Source of the DNA: Triangularia verruculosa
Lineage: Eukaryota; Ascomycota; Sordariomycetes; Sordariales; Podosporaceae
Direction of reading: 5' to 3'
Assembly: GCA_033296885.1 (NCBI GenBank)
Contig: MU863890.1
Coordinates: forward strand, 62,001 to 126,000
Length of the DNA: 64,000 bases
Below are positions 49,313 through 60,011 of this stretch, piece by piece. The translations under genes and the position numbers were made by a program. The notes beneath the pieces are model-generated. The model did not search any database, was not told where the DNA came from, and saw nothing but the letters and a program-made list of their open reading frames with translations. Each line of letters starts with the position of its first letter. Position 1 is the first letter of the stretch.

Positions 49313-49987
49313 TTTCAGTTTCTCCTTCTTCCGTTGCTCGTACTGCTTCTCAAATCACACAAAAAAGGGGGGGAGGGGGTCTTGTCTTGGTGGAGTCGCA
49401 ATGAAGATATGATGTTGTTGATGGAGAACCTCTTTGATGGTGTAAAGGTGGATGGAATGAATGACGTCTTGAGATGAGAGCTCTGAGACCCCCGTATACT
49501 GCTGATGCTGCCGTGGTATTCTGATCTTGGACTTCGGAGTCTAAAAAAACTGTCTTTTCCCCAATATCATGAGGCTGCACCTAGGAACACCAGTACCCCT
49601 TGAAACTGCGTCATAAGCTCGTAAGGCTGGCGGCTTTGCGCGATGCAAGGATGGCCGAAAGGTTCCAAAGGCATTCCCGGCAGTTTGGTCCAAGGCCGAC
49701 ATCACACCACTTCCCGCAATTTGGTGGGGCAGCAGCACTACACTACCGCTTGTTGTCGCAAAACGCTCTGCCCGTTTGGAGGCTAAAAATCATGCAACTT
49801 TTGCTTCGAATGTTTTGAAGAGAATGAGAAATTGGTTCAAATGCGGTATTTATTCAAGATATTTTTGGTTTCGTTCTCTGTCTTCCAAGGTTCCTTTTGT
49901 CTGCTTCCCAGCTGCTCCTTCATGTCTTGAAACCCAAAACTCCAATTCTTATGCTTCGCTTTCCATGACAACAAATATCCCAAGATT
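49313..49987. other. intergenic region
   Basis: About 675 bp: the promoter of the small membrane protein gene and the 3' flank of the dehydratase gene. Nothing else was recognised. Confidence 0.6.
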
Positions 49988-50727
49988 TTAAACACTCAAC
50001 GTCCCCTTGGTACTAGGCACCTCCTCTTCCTTCCCAGCAACCCTCGAAATAGCCTCCCTGATCGCCACCGCCAGCGCCTTGAACGCGCTCTCGGCCCTGT
50101 GGTGGTCGTTATCGCCCCTGATCACGTCCACATGCAGCGTGATGCGCGCCGCCTGCGCGAAGCTCTGCATGCAGTGGGGAATCATCTCGGTGCTCAAGTC
50201 CCCAATCTTCTCCCTCTTCAGGCCCAGGTCGACGACGCTGTGCGGTCTGTTGGAGATGTCGACCACGGCTCTGCTCAGGGCCTCGTCGAGGGGGCAGTAG
50301 GCGAAGCCGAAGCGCTTGATGCCGACGGGGGTGCCGAGGGCCTGGGCGAAGGCGTATCCGAGGGCGATGCAGACGTCTTCGGCCGTGTGGTGGTCGTCGA
50401 CTGTTGTGACACTGGTTAGTAGGAAGGACAGAGGGGAGGGCAACGGAGGGGTGACTAACTATGCAAATCACCCTTGCAGTTCAGCGCCAAACTCCAGCCC
50501 GCATGCTTGGACAGAGCATGAAGCATGTGGTCCAAAAACCCAATACCAGTGTTAATGCTGATCGTCTGGGACTTGCTCGTCTGGCTGGCGTGCTCCTCGC
50601 CGTTGAACAGCCGGGCATCGGTATCTGGGTGGAAGCGCCCACCATCCAGATTCAGCGAAAGCTGGATCTTGGTCTCGTTGGTGTCGCGCGCAAAAGCGGC
50701 CCAGCGGGGGGGGTATTGAGTAGCCAT
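49988..50727 (-). CDS. HIS3: imidazoleglycerol-phosphate dehydratase
   Basis: Sixth step of histidine biosynthesis, dehydrating imidazoleglycerol phosphate to imidazoleacetol phosphate. Two exons (50727-50460, 50400-49988; 226 residues, the usual size) with a GTTAGT donor and AACAG acceptor. Metal-binding motifs are complete: GFLDHMLHALSKH, DDHHTAEDVCIALG and DNDHHRAESAFKALA. The symbol is the yeast name; Neurospora his-3 is a different enzyme. The gene is divergent from LOC1 across 431 bp. I found no perfect TGASTCA site in that promoter; the nearest is TGACTGA at about 50828, one mismatch. Codon use changes from C-ending to G-ending in the last about 30 codons. Confidence 0.96.
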
Positions 50728-51158
50728 TTTGTAATCGGTTTTCCTACAGTCTACTCTTGTCGGTTTGCGTAAATAACTTGCAACTTTCACGAGCGCAATC
50801 GGCGACAAACCAGACAGGCGAGCGAATGACTGATAAGATAAATCCTTCAAACCCCGCCAAAAATAAATTCAATTGAAACTCCCCCGCCACTTGGCTCCAT
50901 TCCCGCCAATTTTGCCTGCCGGAAGCACCACCCCAGCCCCACCCTCCATTTGTTATCGCTGCGCTTCAAGCTCCGATAAGCGACTTTCACCCATGCTCAT
51001 GCGCTCAATTCCAAAAATTTCCAGACTGCGACAACGCGCGACAGAATCGCATCACCACACCACGCCCACCACCAATCCTTACCACCACGCCAATCCAATC
51101 CGCCTGCCCTCCCCAAACCAATCCCTCCCCCCTCAGCCACCGATAAAAAAACCTCACA
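50728..51158. promoter_or_regulatory. divergent promoter HIS3-type/LOC1
   Basis: 431 bp between the two start codons, pyrimidine-rich on the plus strand towards LOC1. A one-mismatch CPC1/Gcn4-like site (TGACTGA, about 50828) is present. No stronger element was seen. Confidence 0.5.
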
Positions 51159-51870
51159 ATGGCGCCAACAAGAACAATAAAAAACAAACACTCCTCCAAA
51201 TCCTCCTCCTCTTCCAGCTCCAACCCAAAACGCTCCTCCAAAGATGGCATCAAAAAACCCTCCTCCTCCCACAAACCCAAAGCCAAAATCCCCAGCAAAG
51301 AGCAAAAAGGCAAGCCAAACTTCGGCCAGGACAAGAAGAAGAAATCTCGCGTGTACACAGAGAAAGAGCTAGGAATCCCAGAACTCAACATGATCACCCC
51401 CGTCGGCGTGACCAAGCCAAAAGGGAAGAAGAAGGGCAAGATCTTTGTTGACGACAAGGTACATTCCCCCTCTCCCCCTTTTCCCCCTCCTCCCCCTCCC
51501 CCTTTCCCCCCCAAAACTAACGTATGTCTGTGTGAACGTGCAGGAGTCAATGTCCACAATCCTATCCCTAATCCTCGCCGAAAAAGAAGGCCAGATCGAA
51601 TCCAAGCTCCTCAAAGCCCGCCAAATGGAAGAAATCCGCGAGGCCCGCAAGGCAGAAGCCGACAAGAAAGAACAAGACCGCAAGGCCAAGCTCGACGAGA
51701 CCAAGGAGCTCATGCGCAAGAAGAGGAAGAAGACGACGGGTAGCAACAACAACAAGAAGGATGACGAAGAAGAGGACAAGATTGTCAAGGACGCGGTTGT
51801 GGCGGGGACAAAGGCTGGCAAGAAGACTGCGAAGGGGAATAAGAAAAAGAGTGTTTCTTTTGCGGAGTAA
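51159..51870 (+). CDS. LOC1: 60S ribosomal subunit assembly/export protein Loc1
   Basis: Nucleolar RNA-binding protein of 60S assembly; the yeast protein also takes part in ASH1 mRNA localisation. Two exons (51159-51458, 51544-51870; 208 residues). The N-terminal about 70 residues are Ser/Lys-rich and disordered. The conserved block follows: RVYTEKELGIPELNMITPVGV, PKGKKKGKIFVDDKESM, then a long charged helix (GQIESKLLKARQMEEIREAR) and a Lys-rich tail ending KKSVSFAE. The order matches filamentous fungal Loc1. The intron is 85 nt. Confidence 0.93.
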
Positions 51871-52613
51871 TACTATTATAGAGAAAGAAGGAGGAATTGT
51901 TTTTTATCGGCATATGGATCGGTTTTGCTATGGCGGAGGCGTTATTTTGGAGTTTTATTTTTTTGGGGGGGGGTTTGGCCGGTGGGCAAAAATGAAAGGG
52001 AAATTTGTTTTGAAAATTGATTTATTTTGACTATTTGAGAGATACCAATGGATGGGCAAAGAGTTGCTTTTCTCGAATGTTTGAACTACTCAAGGAGGTA
52101 TCAGAGTGTGTGTGTATAGACGACTGTCCTGTCTTCTTGTACATAACGAATACCCCAGGAGATAGATACTCAGCAACGATTGTCAAACCGGAGGCCGTCT
52201 TCCTGACCTCTTGTTTGAATCCCTCAAAACACGCTTTAGCCAATATCGAAGGAATCCGCAGGATTCAGAATTCATACTGACGAGACTTTACAAGAGTGAG
52301 GAAAACATCTCCCCTTATATAATTCAAACACCTGGCTTGATCTAAGCCAGGATACAAAGACAACCAGAATGAATTGAACCTGAATGCGATATGAATAATG
52401 CCAGAACGACTTTGCAGAACAAGAAATCTAGAGCGACTGATAAAGAAAGAGGGAAGACAACAAACCGAAAAAGCAGGTGCCGCGACCCCCGTTTTTGGCT
52501 CCTTGTTTTTCACTCTTTCTCTATCACTAGCTCTGGATTTCCTGCCCGCAACGCAATATTCTGGCTCCTCTATTATTTATTATTTCTATACAAACTACCA
52601 TCCACCCAACTCA
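51871..52613. other. convergent intergenic region LOC1/DER1
   Basis: About 740 bp of 3' flanks, including T- and G-rich stretches just after the LOC1 stop. No gene was recognised. Confidence 0.6.
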
Positions 52614-53709
52614 TCAGCCCAGCCGATGTCCAGCCCCCCTCGTTTTCCACGAGTCGGGAAGCGGCCCAGAGCCAGTCGAAGCCCCTGTAGAACTGCCCGA
52701 CGTCTGGGTCTGCGGGCGAAATCCGGTGCCGTAGTCTCGTTGAAGCAACCTCGGTGTGGTGATCAGCCGTGATACGAACGCTGGTGTTTCCAGCCAGTTT
52801 CTGCCGCCTCCAAACTCGGGCCATAGGCGGTACAAAAAGTCATGAAGATGGGCAGCCACCAGACCGCAGAGCTGCAGAGGCAACAGGCCAGGGCTCATGA
52901 GGAGCGACATGAACAACAGGCAATATGGCATCAGCTGGGCCGGGACCGTGAAGAAAAAGAAGCCGGCCTTCATGCCGCGCTGGTCTTGCGTGGCCGTGTA
53001 ACATATCGCGAGAATCAAGGCAGGGAGGCAGTAACTCGCCGAACCCAAGACGTTGTGGGCGAGGAACTGGGGTTTACAGTTAGCTGTCTGTTTAGTGACA
53101 ACAAACACTACTACTCAGGTGAAAAAATGTAGGGCGCCGTAAAACCACACCGAGACATATTGAGAATGCTCGAGTCATCCATGGCATCCCACCATGCCCG
53201 CACCGCGAACCGACCCGCAAAGCGAAAGAGGGCCGGACGAGATACGGGGGTGATCTTCCTCGATTCCAGGAACCGCTATAGTTGGGAGAGATAGCACTAT
53301 GCGGGCAGATATTTCGAGGTACTTTGTTTGGTGATGTGAAAGGGAAGTGAAATGCGTCGTAAAGAGAAGCACCTACCAAGATGGTGCCGCCAACCGTTAT
53401 CAGATACCAGAGAACATCCTCCTTCCGTTGGAATTTGGGGTTCCCAGCCTCAACCTGGCTAAGGTACTGATAGACGAAGTATGGATCGAACACGATCGAC
53501 AGCTGAGGACCGCTCAGGAGGAAATTCGAGACGAACCGCCAGATCTGAGGTGGTATCTTGAAGATGGCGACCGAGGGGTCGAAGTACAACCACGCGTATG
53601 GGATCACTCCAAACACGTGAGCTCCGATCGATGTGACGAAAATCGCAGCCGCGAAAGTTCGCGCCATCGGCTGCAACTGCCTCCAGGCATCCATCGCGTC
53701 CGACGACAT
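52614..53709 (-). CDS. DER1: Der1-like protein (derlin) of ERAD
   Basis: Multi-pass ER membrane protein, a rhomboid pseudoprotease that takes part in retrotranslocation of misfolded lumenal proteins. A first exon of 111 codons (53709-53377) has the derlin N-terminus: residues PPIW-like IPPQIWRFVSNFL, FDPYFVYQYLSQVE and KEDVLWYL. A last exon (53066-52614) has CYTATQDQRG, PAQLMPYCLLFMSL, GLVAAHLHDFLYRLWPEFGGG and a Ser/Gly/Thr-rich tail. Its acceptor is preceded by a good GCTAAC branch point. About 14 residues of a middle helix must come from 53376-53067. I could not place that exon without forcing the splice sites, so the span is exact only at its ends. Derlins have about 240-320 residues and the two exons give 261. 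The gene is divergent from argJ. Confidence 0.85.
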
Positions 53710-54508
53710 GATGGCGGTGATGTGGTGGGTTGGTTGAGGTGAAGTGTGTGATGTGTAATGTGTGAAAAGAAAACCAAGAGCGACTTCAAATTTTCAAATG
53801 AAGGTCTTGGGAGGTAAAAAGATCAAAACGCAAAGGGCATGATAATTAAGCAGGTGTTGGGGGAGTGTTGTGGTAGGAAAGAAAAGGAAGGAAAGGGAAG
53901 AGGGCCCAGCAGGCTGGGAAAGCGAGATGGTGAGGCTCCAGCAAGGCACGAATTGTGATTCGTGTTCTTTTTGGAGCTTGGAGAAGAAACAGAAGATGGA
54001 AGAAAGTTGCACCAACCGGAAATCCTTTTATGGAGGGTCGTCGGTGGTGGGGAGCTACAGCCCGGCCCGGCTGGGCACCCGGTTGGTGGGGTCCCAGCCA
54101 GGGCATGTGGAAAGTGCTGTGGCTAGAGCGCTGAGAGCGCTGAAGCAACACTGCTATCGATAAACATTTCCAGATCGGAGCTCTCATCGTCACGGTCTTG
54201 GAAGAGTGACTCAATTGAGGGGTGAGAGAAATTTTCATAAGTGTCGTCCAAGATTTAAAACAGGCAATTGCTTTGATCAAGCACTATTTATCATCTCGTA
54301 TACTAGAGACTGAAATTACTTCTCGTTCTGGTGTCAGCGAGCTCACTGTGTCTTTTTGGAGCGAGCTCCGGTACCGCCGCGCCAGATATTTTGCAAACCT
54401 CGGCGTGTGGGCTCTCATTGATAGACCTCGCGCGACCCCGTCGGTCACAACTGTCCCGGGTCCTCACATCACGTCTCCTTGTCCCTTCATTCTGAACCGG
54501 AAGCAGTC
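53710..54508. promoter_or_regulatory. divergent promoter region DER1/argJ
   Basis: About 800 bp between start codons. It contains one perfect Gcn4/CPC1 consensus (separate entry). Other elements were not identified. Confidence 0.5.
54207..54213 (+). promoter_or_regulatory. Gcn4/CPC1 consensus site
   Basis: TGACTCA, a perfect bZIP Gcn4/CPC1 site, lies 296 bp upstream of the argJ ATG. Arginine genes are known targets of general (cross-pathway) amino-acid control in fungi, so function here is plausible but inferred. Confidence 0.6.
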
Positions 54509-56072
54509 ATGGTGGGCTTCAGCAGATGTGTGTTGAGCCAATTGAGGCAGCCAAAAACTCAATTGGTCCGGTCCTTTTCTCACATCCCATCCAGAGCTTA
54601 TTCTGCCCCATCCAGCTCCATTCCCGCGGCCAAGAAGAAGTACATCCCAACCACAGGCACATATCCCCTTGGTTTCCAAGTGTCAGGCACCATCGTCGGC
54701 GTCAAGCCCAGCAACACAACAAAGCCAGATCTCGCCCTCTTGACATCAGAAGTGCCATGTGCTGCCGCCGCTGTTTTTACCAAGAACAAGTTCCAAGCCG
54801 CTCCCGTCACTTTCAGCCGTGCTCTCCTGCAAAAGAAGGGAAATAATGGAATTCAGGGAGTGGTCATCAACTCGGGATGTGCCAATGCTGTCACCGGAAA
54901 GGGCGGTTTGGAGGATGCGGCCAAGATGGCCCAGGCGACTGATAAGTGCCTCGGTCAGAACGATAGCACCATTGTCATGAGCACTGGTGTCATCGGTCAG
55001 AGACTGCCCATCGACAAGATCATTAACAACGTACCAAAGGCGCACAGTGCTCTGGGCGGGTCTCACGAGCACTGGCTCACCATGGCCAAGGCCATCTGCA
55101 CCACCGATACCTTCCCCAAGCTCATCTCTCGCACATTTACTCTGCCCTCCTCCCCGGGAGTTGAATACAGGATAGCGGGGACGACTAAAGGTGCGGGCAT
55201 GATTCACCCAAACATGGCTACCCTTCTCGGTGTCATCGCCACGGATGCCCCTATCTCGTCGTCCGCTCTCCCCTCCGTTCTCAAGCACGCGGTTGACCGT
55301 TCCTTCAACAGCATCACCATCGACGGTGATACTTCCACCAACGACACGGTTGCGCTTTTGGCTAACGGTATGGCTGGTGGAAAGGAGGTGGTGGAGGGAA
55401 CTCCCGACTACGAGGCTTTCCAAGATGTGCTCACCAAGTTCTCTACCGAGCTGGCCCAGTTGATCGTGCGTGATGGCGAGGGTGCTACCAAATTTGTGAC
55501 GATCAAGGTGGTGGACTCTGCCAGCGAAGAGGCTGCCCGGAGGATTGCGAGCACCATTGCGAGGTCGCCACTTGTCAAGACTGCTTTGTATGGCAAGGAC
55601 GCAAACTGGTATGTTTCACTTTTCTGTGACGAGAATGAGAATGACACTGACATGATCACCAGGGGCCGCATTCTGTGCGCCACCGGCTACTCCTTGGTCT
55701 CCGAGCCAAGCCAGCCCATTAACGATGTTCCTGAGATCGTCCCTGAGAAGACTAACGTTTCTTTTGTCCCCACCGACGGCACTGCTGAGCTGAAGCTGTT
55801 GGTCAATGGAGAGCCCGAGCAAGTTGACGAGGTGAGTTGGCCGAGTCCGTGAACCGGAAGTGCTAGAACTGACAACTTGTAGGCGAGGGCTGCTGAGATT
55901 TTGGAGCTTGAAGATCTTGAGATTCTGGTCAGGCTCGGAACTGGCGACAAGCAAGCTACTTACTGGACTTGCGATTACAGTCACGAGTACATGTGAGTGC
56001 CCGTTATTTCTTTTCTGAAGAGAATCATGACTGACATCAACCAGCACTATCAATGGTGACTACCGTACATAA
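54509..56072 (+). CDS. argJ: mitochondrial arginine biosynthesis bifunctional protein ArgJ
   Basis: Ornithine acetyltransferase/N-acetylglutamate synthase, recycling acetyl groups in arginine synthesis in the mitochondrial matrix. Four exons (54509-55608, 55663-55831, 55883-55992, 56045-56072; 468 residues). The Arg/Ser-rich N-terminus without acidic residues fits a mitochondrial presequence of about 40 residues. Conserved motifs are NSGCANAVTG, STGVIGQRLP and KGAGMIHPNMATLL. The last holds the autocatalytic cleavage point between Ala237 and Thr238, with Thr as nucleophile. DGDTSTNDT and the C-terminal YWTCDYSHEYI...NGDYRT are also present. Intron 1 (54 nt) has no in-frame stop. Start: first ATG that gives a presequence; the frame is open upstream. 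Confidence 0.96.
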
Positions 56073-56420
56073 ACGTAGAATCCCGGGGCATCTAGAAAGT
56101 CTTTAAAGCCGAATATATAATGTAAATAAATGAAATGAACATGCCATGACTGGCTTGTGCCTTTTGTCCATGTAGCTGCCTGGTGAAGAACTCAGGGGTG
56201 GGGGTTAGGGTTATATGAGCCCTCAAAAACCACTTTAACAAACGCGGGTCAAAAACGCGTCGCGTCTCCCAATCACTAATTCCATCCCACATCGAGCTCC
56301 AGCCTCCACAACTCCAAACCAGTGCAGACTTTTGGCTCAAGATCACACCAGAACCGAACTGTCCTAACATTTGAAGAATTTCAATTTCAAAAGACTACCT
56401 CGAGACACACCACAGCCAAA
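56073..56420. other. intergenic region argJ-RFC4
   Basis: 348 bp between co-oriented genes, containing the argJ 3' end and the RFC4 promoter. Nothing specific was recognised. Confidence 0.6.
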
Positions 56421-57555
56421 ATGCCAGCCGCACCGACAAAAAAGCCAGAGTCAAACGGCGAGTCGTCGACGGCCGCCTACAAAGCCCAGACAGCCAACCC
56501 CAGCGGAAACCCGACCTACGAGCTCCCATGGTATGTTTCTGCTCTCTTCTCAGTACCCAGGATCTCGATAACTAACCTGTACTACAAGGGTCGAGAAATA
56601 CCGCCCCATCTTCCTCGACGATGTCGTCGGCAACACAGAAACCATCGAGCGCCTCAAGATCATCGCCCGCGACGGCAACATGCCCCACGTCATCATCTCG
56701 GGCATGCCCGGTATCGGCAAGACCACCTCCGTCCTCTGTCTCGCCCGCCAACTCCTCGGTGACGCCTACAAAGAAGCCGTGTTAGAACTCAACGCCTCGG
56801 ACGAGAGAGGCATCGATGTCGTCCGCCAAAGAATCAAGGGTTTCGCCCAGAAAAAAGTGACCCTCCCACAAGGTCGGCATAAGTTGGTCATCCTCGACGA
56901 AGCAGACAGCATGACAAGCGGCGCCCAGCAAGCCCTGAGGAGAACAATGGAAATCTATTCCAACACAACCCGCTTCGCCTTCGCCTGCAACCAGTCCAAC
57001 AAGATCATCGAGCCCCTCCAATCCCGCTGCGCCATCCTCCGGTACTCAAAACTCACCGACGAGCAAGTCGTTAAGCGCCTCATGCAAATTATCGAGGTCG
57101 AGGACGTCAAGTTCAGTGAAGACGGCCTTGCAGCTCTGGTTTTCTCTGCTGAAGGTGACATGCGCCAGGCGATCAACAACCTCCAATCGACCTGGGCAGG
57201 CTTCGGATTTGTCTCTGGGGACAACGTATTCAAGGTCGTCGACTCCCCGCATCCGATTAAAGTCCAAGCTATGCTCAAGGCTTGCTACGAGGGGAATGTA
57301 GACAGCGCGCTGGACACATTGAGGGAGTTGTGGGATCTGGGGTATAGCTCTCATGATATCATTTCGACGATGTTCAGGGTGACGAAGACGATCGAGACGT
57401 TGAGTGAGCACAGCAAGTTGGAGTTTATCAAGGAGATTGGGTTCACGCATATGAAGATTCTGGAGGGGGTGCAGACGTTGCTGCAGTTGAGTGGGTGTGT
57501 GGTGAGGTTGTGTAGGTTGAATATGGATCCGAAGAGGTTTGAGGTGAAGACATAG
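56421..57555 (+). CDS. RFC4: replication factor C subunit (yeast Rfc4 / human RFC2 type)
   Basis: AAA+ subunit of the RFC clamp loader that opens PCNA on primer-template DNA, and of checkpoint RFC-like complexes. Two exons (56421-56530, 56589-57555; 358 residues) join within the Trp codon of LPWVEKYRP. Visible motifs are RFC box VEKYRP, Walker A GMPGIGKTTS, Walker B LVILDEADSM, NASDERGIDVVR, the FACNQSNKIIEPLQSRC sensor/SRC segment, and the C-terminal collar ending NMDPKRFEVKT. The NQSNKIIEPLQSRCAILRY stretch is closest to Rfc4 as I recall it. The N-terminal about 35 residues are disordered. Codons become almost all G-ending after about 57290. Confidence 0.96.
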
Positions 57556-58439
57556 GTAGATACCCGAGTATTTTCATGGCTTTCATTTTTGAGGGAGTTT
57601 TGGGGAAAAATCATGGCATGGCATGGCATATTTCCTGGCGGTGTTCATATGATTGATGTAGAGCAATAGTTTTGGGATCATCTGCTTTTTCTTAGCTCAC
57701 CGATGGGTCCAAACAATGATATGCTGGAGAGATAAGTCGCCTTTTCTATGGTGTTTTTTCACTTTTCCGTCCAGCGGTAGTGATGGCAGTGGTGACGGTA
57801 GTGATATGCGTGGCTGCGAATGGGCTTAGGGTTGTTCGGTAAAGCTGTCTGAGATGATTATGTGTGGTGACGTGAGCCTTAGAGGCGGGTGTGAGACAAG
57901 AACAAGCATAAGGTCCCAAAACCTGGCTTCTCGATGTAACTTAGAGAAGCAAGGTAAACCGGAATGTGTGATCGTGCTAAGGAGGATGGAATAGGTTACT
58001 TTCACGGTAAAGGACAACAACATTGTCACCATTCATCAAGACAGACTTGCAATGTATAAAAGTGTTATATTGCTTTTGAACTCTATATCAGAGTAAACAA
58101 ATTGAGCCAGTAAGAAAACCCCTTAGCCATTCCAGCGCCATTCTCAAATCCATGAAATCCTTTTGCAAAGTCCTGACGCCATTTCACAACCGTTTAAATG
58201 CTCTTGAGGCCTGAACCCATGTAGATGGACCCCCTTGATGATCATTGTCATGCCCCTAAACAATCCTGTCAAGCCATGTCGATGATCCTCTGAACTCCTT
58301 TCCTTTCCGTCCAGATGCCCGCATTTGATCTGTTCTAAGCCATGGAAATGTGAATTGAGCTATATGCGAAGGTCTGGACTGACACCCACGCCCCCGCCAG
58401 GCATATGTCAGGTTTTCCTCCTTGCCCTCCAGCATCAGA
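57556..58439. other. convergent intergenic region
   Basis: About 880 bp between RFC4 and the acidic-protein gene. No gene was recognised. Confidence 0.6.
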
Positions 58440-60011
58440 TTAACCGGAGGCCTCGCTGTCGGAGCTATGATAGCCGTCAAAGCCAGCATCAGAAAATCGG
58501 CCGTCGGCTGCGTAAGCTAATGGGCATAGATCCCTAGCGTATTCGAGGCAGTATGTTATCTCGAAGTCGATGGAGATGAGCTGTCCACGATGACATTCGT
58601 AAACATCACCTAAGCGGGTAATTTCCCGCACGAGGCTTTCGCGATTGCTGTTCGATCCAGGGTTCATGGTAATGCGGCCATATTCATATTCTTCCCCCAT
58701 CTGATCTCCTACCAACTGCATGAACTTGCCCCATCTGGTTCGAGAAGTCGTGCCATAGCCCAGCAGGTCAGCCTTCATGGCATTGCAGATCATCACCTTC
58801 TCCCCAAACTTCTCGATTGTCTTGCGGCAGTGGCGCAGTGTCTCTCTGACTTTCTGGAGAGTGAAGCGATCTGTGTCGTTCTGAAGTTCAGTCAAGCGTC
58901 GAGTGAAATTCCAGGAGCTAGTATTCATGAGGTAGGACACGGAGTCGCAGTCGTAAAGATATGCACTAATCTTGTCGCTCAAGTTGCAAAAGAAGTCCTC
59001 TGGATGGTTGTACTTCTTCACCGTGACCCCGTCAATCTCCATCTCGTCGATCACCACCTTGTCGGCCTTGATCTCATCGGTATCCTCCTCAACGTCATCC
59101 TCGTCATTCTCATTGTCATCATCTTCCGCGTCAGCCTCATACTCGCCAACATCCTCCTCAACCTCATCCTCCGCCGCCATATCCTCACCAATCATATTCT
59201 CGTCAACCTCATCCTCGTCGACCTCATCCTCGTCATCCCGAGCATCATCATCAACATCCTCCTCTTTGACACCCACCTCCTCAACATCCTCAACCTCAAC
59301 ATCCTCATCATAAGCCTCATCCTCGTCATCCTCATCCTCAGAGTCGTCCCCATCATCCGAATCGTCTTGAATAACAATGACACTCTCAGCCCCAGACTCA
59401 TATTTCATCTCGGCATCCATGTCGTTATCATCATCATCGTCCTCATCAGCCTCCTCCCCATCAATCCCCTCCCCATCAATCTCCTCCCCATCAATCTCCT
59501 CCTCATCAGCCTCGTCCTCAGTGTCCTCCCCAGTGTCGTCTTCAATAACAATGACACTCCCAGCATTAGATCCAGATATGATCTCGACATCGGAGTCATC
59601 TCCATCATCGTCGTCAATAACAATGACACTCTCAGCGCCATATTCAGATCTGATCTCGATATCGGCGTCGTTCCCAGCATCATCCTCATCCTCATCCTCA
59701 GAGTCGTCGGCAATAACAATGACACTCTCAGCACCAGACTCTGACTTGACCTCGACATCAGTCTCGTTCCCATCATCATCGTGGTCCTCCTCCTCCCCTC
59801 TCTTCCTCTTTCTCTCAGAGGAAGAAAACGTCGTTTCGGTCTCCTGGCTAGAAGAAGAAATGTTCTCTGGCGCCGTCTCATAATCCAAGGTGCAGGAAGT
59901 GTCGCTATTGTCCTCCTCCTTGATAATCCAGCCAGGGTATTCACCCGACTCGGGGCCCGTCGACATCGAGTAACGCAGCCGTTTAGGGGTCGGCTCGGCG
60001 GTGGGAGACAT
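58440..60011 (-). CDS. acidic nuclear-type protein with four SIM-like repeats, unknown function
   Basis: One uninterrupted frame of 523 residues; not recognised. Two basic stretches (PKRLR at 9-13, RKRKR at 67-71) look like nuclear localisation signals. Residues 80-335 are extremely acidic. Within them four units of the form D-E-S-G-A-E-S-VIVI-x-D-D occur, with VIVI cores at 97-100, 129-132, 153-156 and 211-214, each directly followed by Asp/Glu/Ser runs. That is the layout of SUMO-interacting motifs. Residues about 336-500 form a distinct, probably helical domain without acidic repeats (FFCNLSDKISAYLY, RHCRKTIEKF, RWGKFMQLVGDQ). It resembles the C-terminal part of the divergent neighbour. 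No RING or other enzymatic domain is visible. Confidence 0.75.
   Translation of the reverse strand: MSPTAEPTPKRLRYSMSTGPESGEYPGWIIKEEDNSDTSCTLDYETAPENISSSSQETETTFSSSERKRKRGEEEDHDDDGNETDVEVKSESGAESVIVIADDSEDEDEDDAGNDADIEIRSEYGAESVIVIDDDDGDDSDVEIISGSNAGSVIVIEDDTGEDTEDEADEEEIDGEEIDGEGIDGEEADEDDDDDNDMDAEMKYESGAESVIVIQDDSDDGDDSEDEDDEDEAYDEDVEVEDVEEVGVKEEDVDDDARDDEDEVDEDEVDENMIGEDMAAEDEVEEDVGEYEADAEDDDNENDEDDVEEDTDEIKADKVVIDEMEIDGVTVKKYNHPEDFFCNLSDKISAYLYDCDSVSYLMNTSSWNFTRRLTELQNDTDRFTLQKVRETLRHCRKTIEKFGEKVMICNAMKADLLGYGTTSRTRWGKFMQLVGDQMGEEYEYGRITMNPGSNSNRESLVREITRLGDVYECHRGQLISIDFEITYCLEYARDLCPLAYAADGRFSDAGFDGYHSSDSEASG
59370..59762 (-). repeat. tandem coding repeat with VIVI-acidic cores
   Basis: Four units with cores 24-58 residues apart, each ending in VIVI followed by an acidic run. 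The nucleotide sequence of the cores is also similar (ACACTCTCAGC on the plus strand in several copies), which suggests duplication within the gene. Confidence 0.85.

Noticed and set aside
58830..59744. 304-codon plus-strand Ile/Leu/Val-rich frame
   Set aside because: It is the complement of the Asp/Glu repeats of the acidic gene; the hydrophobic look is a by-product of GAC/GAT/GAG codons read backwards.
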